A stretch of DNA of 64,000 bases from positions 34,922,671 to 34,986,670 of the forward strand of contig NC_134399.1 in assembly GCF_050003625.1 (NCBI RefSeq). Reading direction: 5' to 3'. This document shows, piece after piece, positions 46,613 to 58,416 of this stretch. Within the stretch, counting starts at the first letter, position 1. Each line of letters starts with the position of its first letter. The notes beneath the pieces were generated by a model. It was given only the letters and a program-made list of their open reading frames with translations. It made no database searches and was not told where the DNA came from. The position numbers were made by a program, and so were the translations under genes. Source of the stretch: Haematobia irritans. Its lineage: Eukaryota > Arthropoda > Insecta > Diptera > Muscidae.

Positions 46613-46949
46613 AAGGTGGCAGCCCGATGTATCAGACTCACTTAGAGTATTCAGTCCATTCTGATACCACATTGGTGAAGTTATCTCTCTTATCGCCGAA
46701 TGCTGCCCGATTCCATTTTAAGCTCAATGACAAGGGACCTCCTTTTTATAGCCGAGACCGAACGGCGTTCCACATTGCGGTGAAACCATTTAGAGAAGCT
46801 TTGAAACACTCAGAAATGTCACCAGCATTACTGAGGTGGGATAATCCATCGCTGAAAAACTTTTTGGTGTTCGGTCGACGCAGGAATCGAACCCACGATT
46901 TTGTGTACGCAAGGCGGGCATGCTAACCATTGCACCACGGTAGCTCCCA
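46613..46949 (-). mobile_element. tRNA-derived SINE, nearly full length
   Basis: - strand. The head GGGAGCTACCGTGGTGC leads into the A box TGGTGCAATGG (46937-46927) and the B box GGTTCGATTCC (46893-46883), 33 bases apart, as in an internal RNA polymerase III promoter. The body includes GGTGACATTTCTGAGTGTTT and GGCTATAAAAAGGAGGTCCC. The 3' end is CATCGGGCTGCCACC, shared with the LINE; the usual (CCTAA)n tail is absent from this copy. Confidence 0.85.
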
Positions 46950-46982
46950 AGCAAGAGAAGTAAAATAGCCACAATTGAATTC

Positions 46983-47055
46983 AACTAGTGCATCCATCTC
47001 GTTGAGAGTTCTGTGGTAGTCACTGACGCTTCCTGGCTCAATAACACAGGTTCCA
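46983..47055 (-). mobile_element. Diverged LINE RNase H relic
   Basis: CATCTCGTTGAGAG, GTGGTAGTCACTGACG and CTCAATAACACAGGTTCCAT align with 46074-46145 (CATCTCATTGAGAG, GCGGCAGTCGATGGCC, GAGGAACACAGGGTCCAAGG). Confidence 0.6.
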
Positions 47056-47204
47056 TAAACTAAATAAAATTGTGACATGCTGCTATATGGAGTTCGTAAC
47101 AATGGAAAATTATTGCGTGTGTAAGTCTATTTTGTTTCTTTCGGGGATTGAGGTGGCTCATTGTGGTGAATTAATCCGAGTTTCTTAGGTTTTGTAACTT
47201 ATCG

Positions 47205-47345
47205 TGTAATTCGTAAGAAAGATTGAGGGCTTGTTCTGATCTATTTCTGGAATTCCAACTTATCTCAACGTTGTTTGTTCTTTCTATTACTGACAGACTC
47301 GCGAAGGAGTTTGAACAACGGGTGATGGTGATTTTGCATCCATAC
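47205..47345. repeat. Relative of the 260-bp repeat
   Basis: TTTCTGGAATTCCAACTTAT, GACAGACTCGCGAAGG and GTTTGAACAACGGGTG parallel 44285-44375. Confidence 0.6.
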
Positions 47346-47363
47346 TCCGGGTAAGTTAGGTTA

Positions 47364-48648
47364 ACAGATTGGCTGATAAGTCCCCGGTCTAACAAAGAAA
47401 AACACGTTTTTTGTTAAAATTCGTTTTTATTATTCAACATAGTTACCTTCAAGAGCGATACAACGATTATAACGTCCTTCCAATTTGTTGATACCATTTT
47501 GGTAGTACTCCTTTGGTTTTGCCTCAAAATAGGCCTCAGTTTCGCGGATCACCTCTTCATTGCAACCAAATGTTTTCCCTGCGAACATCCTTTTGAGGTC
47601 TGGGAACAAGAAAAAGTCGCTGGGGGCCAGATCTGGCGAATACGGTGGGTGGGGAAGCAATTCGAAGCCCAATTCATGAATTTTTGCCATGGTTCTCAAT
47701 GACTTGTGGCACGGTGCGTTGTCTTGGTGGAACAACACTTTTTTCTTCTTCACATGGGGCCGTTTTGCCGCGATTTCGACCTTCAAATGCTCCATATAAT
47801 ACTCACTGTTGATGGTTTTTCCCTTCTCAAGATAATCGATAAAAATTATTCCATGCGCATCCCAAAAAACAGAGGCCATTACTTTGCCAGCGGACTTTTG
47901 ATTCTTTCCACGTTTCGGTGACGGTTCACCGGTCGCTGTCCACTCAGCCGACTGTCGATTGGACTCAGGAATGTAGTGATGGAGCCATGTTTCATCCATT
48001 GTCACATATCGACGGAAAAACTCGGGTGTATTACGAGTTAACAGCTGCAAACACCGCTCAGAATCATCAACACGTTGTTGTTTTGTCAAATGTGAGCTCG
48101 CGCGGCACCCATTGTGCACAGAGCTTCCGCTTATCCAAATATTGATGAATGATATGTCCAACACGTTCCTTTGCTATCTTTAAGGCCTCTGCTATCTCGA
48201 TCAACTTCATTTTATGGTCATTCAAAATCATTTTTTGGATTTAGTTGATTAATTTTCGTCGGTAACCACTCCTTTCGGGCGTCCACTGCGTTCACCGTCC
48301 TCCGTGCTCATTTCACCACGCTTGAATTTTGCATACCAATCAATTATTGTTGATTTCCCTGGGGCAGAGTCCGGAAACTCATTATCAAGCCAAGTTTTTG
48401 CTTCCACCGTATTTTTTCCCTTCAGAAAACAGTATTGTATCAAAACCCGAAATTCCTTTTTTTCAATTTTTTTTTCACAATAACAAAAGTTGCTTCACAA
48501 AAGCAGCTCTATCTCACAAACTAATTGACTTATAGACGTCAAAATTTGACACGAATCATTTGAAGGTTGGTACTATATAAAAATAATATGCATTTAATAC
48601 TAGCGAAGCCATCTATGTGTCAGGCCGGGGACTTATCAGCCAACCTGT
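47364..48648 (-). mobile_element. Himar1: Himar1-like mariner
   Basis: 1285 bp. The inverted ends are ACAGATTGGCTGATAAGTCC and, reversed, ACAGGTTGGCTGATAAGTCC, continuing CCGGTCT/CCGGCCT. TA is duplicated at 47362-47363 and 48649-48650. The encoded transposase relic is nearly identical to Himar1 of Haematobia irritans as I remember it. It is inserted in the (TTAGG)-type tail of a LINE: TAAGTTAGGTTA on one side continues as TAGGTTAAAGTGGCAGCC on the other. Cut-and-paste DNA transposon of the irritans subfamily. Confidence 0.95.
47430..48467 (-). pseudogene. Mariner transposase (inactive)
   Basis: The N-terminal helix-turn-helix region is recognisable (YCFLKGKNTVEAKTWLDNEF, SGRPKGVVTDEN). The start codon is ATT at 48467 where ATG is expected. 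After VVTDEN a stop or frame change occurs near 48240. The next part (KMILNDHKMKLIEIAEALKI, CAQWVPRELTFD) lies in another frame, with a second shift near 48085. The catalytic domain is intact to the end: VTMDETWLHHY, LFHQDNAPCHKS and YSPDLAPSDFFLF supply the DD34D triad. There is a 3-residue gap in the MEHLKV region. Start loss plus two frameshifts make it non-autonomous, though its ends could be acted on in trans. Confidence 0.9.
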
Positions 48649-48650
48649 TA

Positions 48651-49410
48651 GGTTAAAGTGGCAGCCTGGTCTATTTTCAGGCTCACTTAGACTATTCAGT
48701 TAATTGTGATACCACATTTAACTAAAATTACCTATTACATATGGCCACTTCTAGTTTTAACCACTGAACCTTCTCGATTATTTTCTTTTGTTGAACCAAC
48801 CCGATTGTTCCAATAACATTAACATACAACTTAAGTTAACATATTCCAGGTCCGTCAGTAATCGAAAGCGAAAAAGTAAATTTGCCATCATAATATCCTT
48901 CTCTTGCAGTATGAGCTAGTAGGTAGCTAGAGGCATACAAACAGATTCTAGTTCCCCTGGAATATGTTAAGGTAGTTCCTAGCCTTGCAAACTCATCCGC
49001 TTCGCTGTTCCCTGGCATGTTCCTGTGAGCAGGCACCCATATTAGGAGAATATTGTACTGCTCAGCCATCTCATTGAGAGATATGCGGCAGTCGATGACC
49101 GTTTTCGAGTTAAGGAACACAGAGTCCAAGGATTTCATTGCAGGTTTCGTTTCGCTATTCGAAGTTACAGGTCTTTAGAATATACTCCGAAATCCACTTG
49201 TCTATCCGATTTGGAGCCATCGGTGTAGAAATCTATAAAACGTTTATTCCCAGCGGCCTGTGTGCTCCACGCCGCACTGCTGGGAAATAGAGTTTCAAAC
49301 TTTTTGCCAAGCTATTCGATTAATTGGGTGGCGACCTCCAGTCTACAATACCATAATGAATTGCACCTCGAACTTCTGCAGACTACCAGCCAGCCACTAA
49401 AAATTCCACA
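48651..49410 (-). mobile_element. LINE 3' fragment interrupted by Himar1
   Basis: - strand. From 49320 the translation reads KKFETLFPSSAAWSTQAAGN and FIDFYTDGSKSD, the first RNase H strand with its catalytic Asp, then a stop after YSKDL. An internal gap leads to KSLDSVFLNSKTVIDC, WVPAHRN and EADEFARLG. A further deletion removes most of the C-terminus, and the 3' UTR follows to 48651. The last 13 tail bases lie beyond Himar1 at 47351-47363. Similarity upstream of 49320 fades. Confidence 0.8.
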
Positions 49411-51055
49411 GTTTAGTCTCCACTTTTTCGCTATAGCATGTAAATCTATTCACAATGACAACACTGCATTGCTGATTATTGCCAAAAGCATTACATTGTA
49501 TAAATTATTACCAGAGAATTATTTTATTACCTTAAACAAAGAGTTGCGGTATTCTACCATTTCCTTTTTTGTCTCACACTCACTAAAATTTCATTCAAAT
49601 TTCCCTCCATTTTTTAAGTAATTCTTCAATTGTTCATTTTCAACACGTCGCGCAACACTTGTCTTTATAGGATTTTAATAGGCATGGGGAACAAGCCATT
49701 AAATTTACACCCTCCATACGATTATTACCATCAATAATTCCAAGAATCGAAGAACTGATACTAAAATGGTATACCAACAAGGAAATTGACAACAATACCA
49801 CCCAAAAAATAAAGGAAATCCATAAAAAACCATACAGGGACGAAATTGTGGAAGTTTTGAAAAATAGGTAAAACAAAAACCCTCCAATTTGGGGTTGTAC
49901 TTGTCTTTTGTCGCTAAACGTCAATGTTATGCCATAAAAAGAGTTGCCAGACGAAAAAGAAATAAAATCTAGTAGACTTGATGATGATGATGATGGTTAT
50001 ATGACATATATGGCGCCTGTTTGGGTACATTGAAAGTCCGAACGAAATTCATAAAAAAAGGAATATAAGAAAAAATCACAAGACAAGGCCAAGCAAAATA
50101 AATAAAATGTCCACAAAGCAAAAAAAAACTTTTTCCCGTAAATTATTCAAGTATTCATTCACTTGCTGATATTGACCATTCTATTGTTTGAATTACTAAT
50201 GATAATTTCTTGAGTATTATGACGAGTATAACTGGAAATAAGAGGTATGCTTAAGCTAAATTGGTGTATAATAACCACGGGGGTATTTGAATGAAAAAAG
50301 TCAAAAACAAACAAAAAATGATAATAGCAATAATATCATAATTTCAATGGTTTTGTAATACAATAAAAGTAGGAAGTATAGTAAAAGGTGGTGAATTGTT
50401 GAAATTACACGGAGAATGTATAGAGGCCAATCGAAAGGTTTATGAATAAAAGACTTGATCTTAGGACTGTTAGGATACCTAAGCCGCTGCAGTCTAAAAG
50501 AAATACAAAAGCTGACTAACGCTGGTAAAGCAGTAAATTTTTAAAATGTTTGTGTTTTTTTACTGCTTAAATTATTCACAATAACATTCTATTGTGAATA
50601 GAAAAATCTTTTTTTTATCGAAATTCAATCAGACAATACTGGCAAGCAAAAATAGCAATAATTCCATTATTGCAATGTTTTTGTAAAACAATAAAAGTAG
50701 GAAATATTGCAAAAATAGGCATATAATTGAATGTACAATGCCCTAGCAAAGTTTATGAATAAAAGCTTATCATACAAAACAAGTAGGACTGTTTTCTTTT
50801 AGTATTGAATATCTAAGCACGCTTGCCCTAGTTGGTAGAATTCTACCATAAATGATACATTTTTTAATGCTTGGTAGAGTTCTTGATGTTTTGATAGATT
50901 TTGCAAAATATTTCTCTCCAACTACAGCGCCGTTCAGACTATAAGTTTATCAGGAAGTGTCCAATAATTGAGACATTCGATGGCATAATCGATACTGCTT
51001 CTTGTTAATGCGAAAACACATTTATGAATTATTATATCAATCGAGAGATATAAAA
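49411..51055. other. Non-coding, nothing firmly recognised
   Basis: A (GAT)n run is at 49979-49996. The stretch 50838-50910 (GGTAGAATTCTACC) resembles the left outer flank of the array element at 26350 and may be a relic of an array boundary. Confidence 0.45.
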
Positions 51056-51263
51056 TTTTAACAAAATGTTTTATAGCAATAAAATTTTCCCAAACTTTTC
51101 TATAGAAATAAAATTTTCTAGAGAAACAACATTTTGACAAAGTTTTCTATAGAAATAAAATTTTGAAAAAATTTTCTATGGAAATAAAATTTTGACAAAA
51201 TTTTCTATAGAAATAAAATTTTGACAAAGTTTTCTATAGAAATAAAATTTTGACAAAATGTTC
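51056..51263 (-). repeat. 29-bp array, left of DD37E insertion
   Basis: Contains the marked block CTAGAGAAACAACATTTTG that recurs at 52723 and 53084 on the other side of the transposon. Confidence 0.9.
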
Positions 51264-51265
51264 TA

Positions 51266-52474
51266 AAGGGTGATACGGTCAAAATTTGGTCAAGGGAAAA
51301 CGCTTGTAAATCGGTGAAATCGTTTATTTAAAAAATCAAATTAAATTTCTTTTTCAAGTTCAATTAGTATAAAATTCAGGAAAAATATTCAGTTAGGCTT
51401 TCGCTTTTCCAAATCCGAATTGCCGGACCTCACGCTTGACACCTGCCATCAGATTTTGTACAGCCACCTTGTCCCCCTTCTTCGCCGCAGAAAGCCAGTT
51501 TGCCTTGAACTGCTGCTCGTCCTTAGCAGTTTTTGTTTTGGTCTTCTTTAGGTTCCGCTTGACAATAGCCCAGTATTTCTCAATTGGGCGGAGCTCTGGC
51601 GTGTTGGGAGGGTTCTTGTCCTTGGGAACCACCTGCACGTTGTTGGCGGCGTACCACTCCATGGCCTTTTTACCGTAATGGCAAGATGCCAAATCGGGCC
51701 AAAACAGTACGGAACAACCGTGTTTCTTCAGGAAAGGCAGCAGACGTTTATTCAAACACTCTTTCACGTAAATTTCTTGGTTGACAGTCCCGGAAGCTAT
51801 GAAAATGCTGCTTTTCAAGCCACAGGTACAGATGGCTTGCCAAACCAGATAGTTCTTTGCGAACTTTGACAGTTTTATGTGCTTGAAAATATCTGCTACC
51901 TTTCCCCTTCCTTTTTGCCGTATAAAACTCCTGTCCCGGAAGCTGCTTGTAGTAAGCTTTGACGTAGGTTTCGTCGTCCATTACCACGCTGTCAAACTTC
52001 GTCAGCATCGTCGTGTACAGCCTCCGGGATCGCGCTTTGGCCGTCATATTTTGTTTATCATCGCGATTTGGAGTCACTACCTTCATGTAAGTCGATAGTC
52101 CGGCTCGTTTTTTGGCTCAATGCACGGCACCGGCAACTCTCTTTGTCGGTTTTCGATTTCCCCCCCGATCCAGACTTCCTGGCTGTCGACAAACGTTTCC
52201 CAAACACTTTAATTACATTTGTAACGGTTGATTTGGCAACTTTTAGCGATTTTGACAGCTTTGTGTGCGAGTAGCTCGGATTTTCGCGATGTGCGAGCAA
52301 AATTTTGATACGCTGGACGGCATTTTGACAACTGAAGAGTGAATTCCAAAATCAACATAGGAGCAACATTCTACACACACACCTTCAAAATGAGGGGTGT
52401 TCAGGTTTTTTAAATGAAAAATTGAAAGAAACACGTCAAGTTTATATTGACCAAATTTTGACCGTATCACCCTT
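51266..52474 (-). mobile_element. DD37E Tc1/mariner-type transposon
   Basis: 1209 bp with perfect 28-bp inverted ends beginning AAGGGTGATACGGTCAAAAT (51266-51293 and 52447-52474). TA is duplicated at 51264-51265 and 52475-52476. Removing the element restores TTCTATAGCAATAAAA, a normal piece of the 29-bp array. The transposase relic has 37 residues between the second Asp and the Glu, as in the ITmD37E/TRT family known from mosquitoes and other animals. Confidence 0.92.
51393..52323 (-). pseudogene. DD37E transposase (frameshifted)
   Basis: ATG at 52323 opens MPSSV. The N-terminal helix-turn-helix part (HRENPSYSHTKLSKSLKVAK, GKRLSTARKSGSGGKSKTDK) is one frame away, a shift near 52305. A second shift near 52100-52130 leads to MKVVTPNRDDKQNMTAKARS and VVMDDETYVKAYYKQLPGQE with the first Asp. 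A third, near 51845, leads to WPDLASCHYGKKAMEWYAAN with the second Asp and NPPNTPELRPIEKYWA with the Glu, then a basic C-terminus. All three catalytic residues survive, but at least three frameshifts prevent a functional protein. The perfect inverted ends suggest a fairly recent insertion. Confidence 0.88.
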
Positions 52475-52476
52475 TA

Positions 52477-54310
52477 TAGCAATAAAATTTTGACAAAATT
52501 TTCTATAGAAATAAAATTTTCATAAAATTTTCTATAGAAATAAAATTTTGACAAAATTTTCTTCAGAAATAAAATTTTGAAAAATTTTCTATAGAAATAA
52601 AATTTTGATAAAGTTTTCTATAGAAACAAAATTTTGAAAAATTTTCTATAGAAATAAAATTTTGACAAAATTTTCTATAGAAATAAAATTTTCCCAAAAT
52701 TTTCTATAGAAATAAAATTTTCTAGAGAAACAACATTTTGACAAAGTTTTCTACAGAAATGAAATTTTGACAACATTTTCTATAGAAATAAAATTTTGAT
52801 AAAGTTTTCTATAGAAATAAAATTTTGACAAAAATTTTAGAAATAAAATTTTAACAAAGTTTTCGATAGAAATAAAATTTTGACAAAATTTTCTATAGAA
52901 ATAAAATTTTGATAAAATTTTCTATAGAAATAAAATTTTGACAAAATTTTCTATAGAAATAAAATTTTGATAAAGTTTTCTATAGAAACAAAATTTTGAA
53001 AAATTTTCTATAGAAATAAAATTTTGACAAAATTTTCTATAGAAATAAAATTTTCCCAAAATTTTCTATAGAAATAAAATTTTCTAGAGAAACAACATTT
53101 TGACAAAGTTTTCTACAGAAATGAAATTTTGACAACATTTTCTATAGAAATAAAATTTTGATAAAGTTTTCTATAGAAATAAAATTTTGACAAAATTTTC
53201 TATAGAAATAAAATTTTAACAAAGTTTTCGATAGAAATAAAATTTTGACAAAATTTTCTATAGAAATAAAATTTTGATAAAATTTTCTATAGAAATAAAA
53301 TTTTGACAAAATTTTCTATAGAAATAAAATTTTGACAAAATTTATATAGAAATAAAATTTTAACAAAGTTTTCGATAGAAATAAAATTTTGACACAATTT
53401 TCTATAGAAATAAAATTTTGATAAAATTTTCTACAGAAATAAAATTTTGACAAAATTTTTTGTAGAAATAAAAATTTTGAAGAAAAAAATTCTATAGAAA
53501 TAAAATTTTGACAAAATTTTCTATAGAAATAAAATTTTGACAAAGTTTTCTATAGAAATAAAATTTTGACAAAATTGTTTATAGAAATAAAATTTTGACA
53601 AAATTGTCTATAGAAATAAAATTTTGACAAAATTTTCTATAGAAATAAAATTTTGATTCTATAGAAATAAAATTTTGACAAAGTTTTCTATAGAAATAAA
53701 ATGTTGACAAAATTTTCTATAAAAATTAAATTTTGACAAAATTTTCTTTACGAATAAATTTTTAACAGAATTTTCCATATAAATATAATTTTGACAAAAT
53801 TTTCTATAGAAATAAAATTTTGATAAAATTTTCTACGGAAATACAATTTTGACAACATTTTCTATAGCAATAAAATTTGAACAGAATTTTCCATATAAAT
53901 AAAATTTTGACAAAATTTTCTATAGAAATAAAAGTTTAACAAAATGTTCTATAGAAATAAAAGTCTGAAAAATGTTCTATAGAAATAAAATTTTAACAAA
54001 GTTTTCTATAGAAATAAACTTTTGACAAAATGTTTTATAGAAATAAAATTTTGACAATTTTTTCTATAGTAAAAAAATTTTGACAAAATTTTCTATGGAA
54101 ATAAAATTTTTACAACATTTTCTATAGCAATTAAATTTTGACAAAATTTTCTATAGCAATTAAATTTTGACAAAATTTTCTTTGGAAATAAAATTTTGAC
54201 AAAATTTTCTATAAAAATAAAATTTTGGCAAAATTTTCTATAGAAATAAAATGTTGACAAAATTTTCTATTGAAATAAAATTTTGACAAAACTTTCTATG
54301 AAAATAAAAT
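52477..54310 (-). repeat. 29-bp array, right of DD37E insertion
   Basis: GTC-type units. A ~360-bp higher-order repeat is visible (CTAGAGAAACAACATTTTG at 52723 and 53084). Confidence 0.95.
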
Positions 54311-56037
54311 CCGTGGTGTCCTAACGGACGCACAAAATTTATTATGGAATAGTAAGCGAGTAAAATTAAAAATTGTTGGTGTTTGATTTTCTTCATAGTA
54401 TTATATAAATTATTCCCAATAAGACGCTATTGTGACTCGAAGAACCAGCACTTTGACAAAACTTAATCATGCAACATTAGCAAGATTGCCAACAAAGATA
54501 ACTTTCACTTAAGATAGAGCCTTTCTATTTAGAGTTTTGTTAGGAAAAACGAATATTAGTACCCACCTTCAAGATAGTTTTGACATTCATAGCGATTATA
54601 AAAAATCCCCGATGGTCTGAAGCTGTGGCAATTGAGTTTTCGTTCATTCACAATAGCAGTTAATTGAAACAAGTATCTTGACATTTGCTACATTCTTGGA
54701 AACATTCAAGTCAAAGCCACATCTTTAACAAGAAAGAATTCATATTGTTTAAAGTATTGCCAACCTTAGGAATTGCCAATGACAATTTGATGATAATCAA
54801 TTAACCCCATAACCAACCATAGAATACAGTTAGCCTATTTCACCAAAAAAACTTTTCAAGTGAACGGTGGTGGCCATGCTAATTGTGTCTATTTTTCACC
54901 AAGCATTCAACTATAATTTCATGGATAGATAAACTTTGTATTTGATTACTTTTTCGCCTCTCTTCTTGCAATTTGTTTATATTTTTGTGCAAATCATGAC
55001 TTTCATTATAGTTCGTCTATTTGCTATTCACTCGTCTATCTGTCTGTCCATTGGGTAATTGAGGTGGAGTACGATTTGTTTTGATTGTGATTTTGTTTGT
55101 TAGACTTTCGAAGGGGCCTTCGTTTTTGTTGTTGTTGTAGCTTTTGTTCTTTAGTTTACTTTGCATTTTGTCCGTGGTACGAAGACCTAACGGTTTTTTT
55201 TTGTTTACCGGCAATTTTCCTTTAGTGGTTGTAGGTATTTTTTTGCCATTATTGACTTGGTTATGGAATCGAAAACAATGTGAGGTGTCTCTTTGGCTTT
55301 GGCACACATTCTATTTGAAGAAACGTAAACGTGAGGAACATGCTCTACCACTCAATATGTACATATATATGTGTGCAAGTGTGCTTATGTGTATTTTGTG
55401 AATGAATGCTTTGGGTTTCAATTGCTTACTTAGGGTTTAATTACATTTTAATTGTGTTAATAGTACAGTACAATGTTAGTTTTGTTTTTTTTTTTGCATT
55501 ACTACAAATGAGGGGGAGTTGTCGATATTTAGAAAACGATTTAAATTGCTGACAACGGTATTATAGTACAAGGAAAACAAAGAATGAAATTTCATTACGT
55601 GAAAGTTTATAGTAGGTATTCTTTTGGATTATATGCAAACCTATCGAGAAAGACCTTTAGAATTTAATACGAATTTCATTTGATCTGAATTTCATATTCA
55701 AGGACAATTAAAAAGTAATTGAGGACGGTCAGTAGTTTATAGGGAAGCCATATTAATAGTGTGAAGGCGATTTGCCATGTTTTCATTTTTGGCATTACCA
55801 ACCCTTTTTACGAGCTTGCCTTTTTGGAAATGCTCGTATTGACGATGTTCAATTAAGATGACATAGTTACATAGTATTAATTTTGGATTCTTCATCATAT
55901 TATGAAAGGAAAAAACACTGGAAAAATTTTTGTTGGATGTTGACTTCCGCTAATAATTATGGTGCTGATTCCAAACGGCGGCTTCTTTACAATAAGAATA
56001 TATTATAAGGACTTTAAATTTAGGCTCTATAAAATTT
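54311..56037. other. Non-coding, nothing recognised
   Basis: A K/N-rich - strand frame (55017-55307) overlaps a hydrophobic + strand frame (55144-55401). Neither has motifs or splice support, so neither is called. Confidence 0.45.
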
Positions 56038-56300
56038 AGTAGGTTAGATTACAATGGCAGCCAGTTATTGAAGGCTCACTTAAACAATTCAGTCCATTGT
56101 CATACAACAAGTGGTGAACTTTTCTCTTATCAATGAGTGCGGGACAACTTTTAGCTTAATCACAATACGTTTTCTAGCAATAGCCGTATGTGAATGGCAT
56201 ATCACATTAAGTAGAGAAGTTACAAACATCGATCAATGTCACCAGCACCGGCCAAAACTGTGATTGACCCTTTGTATGTAAGACGATCGTGCTACACCCT
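56038..56300 (-). mobile_element. Old, diverged SINE copy
   Basis: Keeps TAGGTTAGATTACAATGGCA, CAATTCAGTCCATTGTCATA, GGTGAACTTTTCTCTTATCA and the AATGTCACCAGCA landmark in the same order as 46613-46949, with many substitutions and gaps. Confidence 0.65.
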
Positions 56301-56424
56301 GCATCAGTATTCGAAAAAAATTTTTTATGATTGTTATAATTAAACAAATTGGAAACACTGGCTCCCAGAAGATGGCGCCACCGTGAACCAACGATTGTCA
56401 TCCCTGCATTGCAAGCAGAGTCTT

Positions 56425-57758
56425 AGGAAATAAAATTTTGTCAAAATTTCCGATAGAAAAATATTTTGACATAATTTTCTATAGAAATAAAATTTCTAAA
56501 AAATTTTCTATGGAAATAAAATTTTGACAAAATTTTCTATGGAAATAAAATTTTGACAAAATTTTCTTTAGAAATAAAATTTCTACATAAATTTCTATGA
56601 AAATAAAATTTTGACAAAATTTTCTATAGAAATAAAATTTTGACACATTTTTCGATAGAAATACAATTTTGACAAAATTTTCTATTGAAATAAAATTTTG
56701 ACAAAATTTTCTATTGAAACAAAATTTTGACAAAATTTTCTACAGAAATAAAATTTTGACAAAATTTTCTATAGAAATAAAATTTTGAAAAATATTTCTA
56801 CAGAAACAAAATTTTGACAAAATTTTCTATAGAAATAAAATTTTGAAAAAATTTTCTACAGAAATAAAATTTTGACAAAATTTTCTATAGAAATGAAATT
56901 TTGACAAAATTTTCTGTAGAAATAAAATTTTGATAAAATTTCCGATAGAAATAAAATTTTTACAAAATTTCCGATAGAAGAAATATTTTGACAAAATTTT
57001 CTATGGAAATAAAATTTTGACAAAATTTGCTATAGAAATAAAATTTTGACAAAATTTTCTCTAGAAATAAAATTTTGTCAAAATTTCCGATAGAAAAATA
57101 TTTTGACATAATTCTCTATAGAAATAAAATTTTGACAAAATTTTCTATAGAAATAAAATTTTGACAAAATTTTCTCTAGAAATAAAATTTTGTCAAAATT
57201 TCCGATAGAAAAATATTTTGACATAATTTTCTATAGAAATAAAATTTCTACAAAATTTTCTATGGAAATAAAATTTTGACAAAATTTTCTATAGAAATAA
57301 AATTTTGATACAATTTTCGATAGAAATAAAATTTTGACAAAATTTTCTATTGCAATAAAATTTTGACAAAATTTGTTATAGGAATAAAATTTTGACAAAA
57401 TTTTTTATTGAAAAAAAATTGACAAAATTTTCTCTAGAAATAAAATTTTGACAAAATTTCCGATAGAAAAATATTTTGTCAAAATTTTCTATAGAAATTA
57501 AAATTTGGGAACATTTTCTATAGTAATAAAATTTCTACAAAATTTTCTACGGAAATAAAATTTTGACAAAATTTTCTATAGAAATAAAATTTTGATACAA
57601 TTTTCGATAGAAATAAAATTTTGATACAATTTTCAATAGAAATTAAATTTTGATAAAATTTTCTATAGAAATTAAATTTTGACTTAATTTTCTATTTCTA
57701 TAGAACAAAATTTTCTATAGAAATAAAATTTTGAAAAAAGTTTCTATAGACATAAAAT
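56425..57758 (-). repeat. 29-bp tandem array
   Basis: GTC-type units on the - strand with a recurring inverted piece (AAAATTTTGTCAAAATTTCC at 56429, 57070 and 57188), where the unit reads in the opposite sense. Confidence 0.93.
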
Positions 57759-57764
57759 TCTATA

Positions 57765-58412
57765 CACTGAAAAAAAGCATGTCTGGTTCCAAAGATTTTG
57801 TTTTTACTTTAAAAATTTTGGTATTGATTCCGAACCAAAGAAGCGGAGAGTACAAGTAAGGATACTTTTAAGACACAATTCTCTTTTAAATTTGGGTTTT
57901 GTGTACTTGGTTCTAGGAAGCAAAATTTAATTTTTCGCTTTTTCAGCTTTTTCTCTTCATATGCTATCAAAGTCCTTTAAAAACGAGTTAACGACAACTT
58001 TATTTTCCAAATTAAGACTCGACTACCAATAGAAATTATGCTATGTTTCAAGTACAAAACGTCTTTAAAACAAAGTCTTGAAAATCATGTCTTATATTTT
58101 AACGATTTTTTGCTTTGTATGCAAAAAGGCAACAAATTTAATGACAATTCCATTAAATTGAAAGAATTTTTCTGAATTATTAAAGTCAAGTTGACCTTAG
58201 ACCAAACATTTCTTCTTTCATGTTATGATACCAATTTTTAAGTCAAATCAATTAATTATAAAGACAATACGACTTCATTGATAAGTTTATCGACTTTTGG
58301 AGAAGGAAAAAACTTTATGTTAGAGAAATGCGTCTTCTATGCTAAGCAAAATTTGCATTCGTATTTTAAAGACATGAAATCTTTGACCTTACGACAATAA
58401 TTTTTTTCAGTG
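57765..58412 (+). mobile_element. CACTG...CAGTG element, copy B
   Basis: 648 bp with ends CACTGAAAAAAAGC and AATTTTTTTCAGTG, flanked by TATA on both sides (57761-57764 and 58413-58416), inserted at the CTATAG of a 29-bp unit. Related to 11742-12307. No open frame of note: a MITE or non-autonomous element. Confidence 0.8.
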
Positions 58413-58416
58413 TATA

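Noticed and set aside
46883..46937. A tRNA gene (A and B boxes)
   Set aside because: The sequence after the B box continues into a dispersed SINE body, there is no paired acceptor stem, and other copies exist in the window.
49979..49996. CTTGATGATGATGATG as another hammerhead core
   Set aside because: It is a GAT microsatellite; no GAAA block or stems in register.
55017..55401. Overlapping + and - frames of 85-96 codons
   Set aside because: Low-complexity K/N-rich versus hydrophobic translation of the same DNA, no motif, no splice signals.
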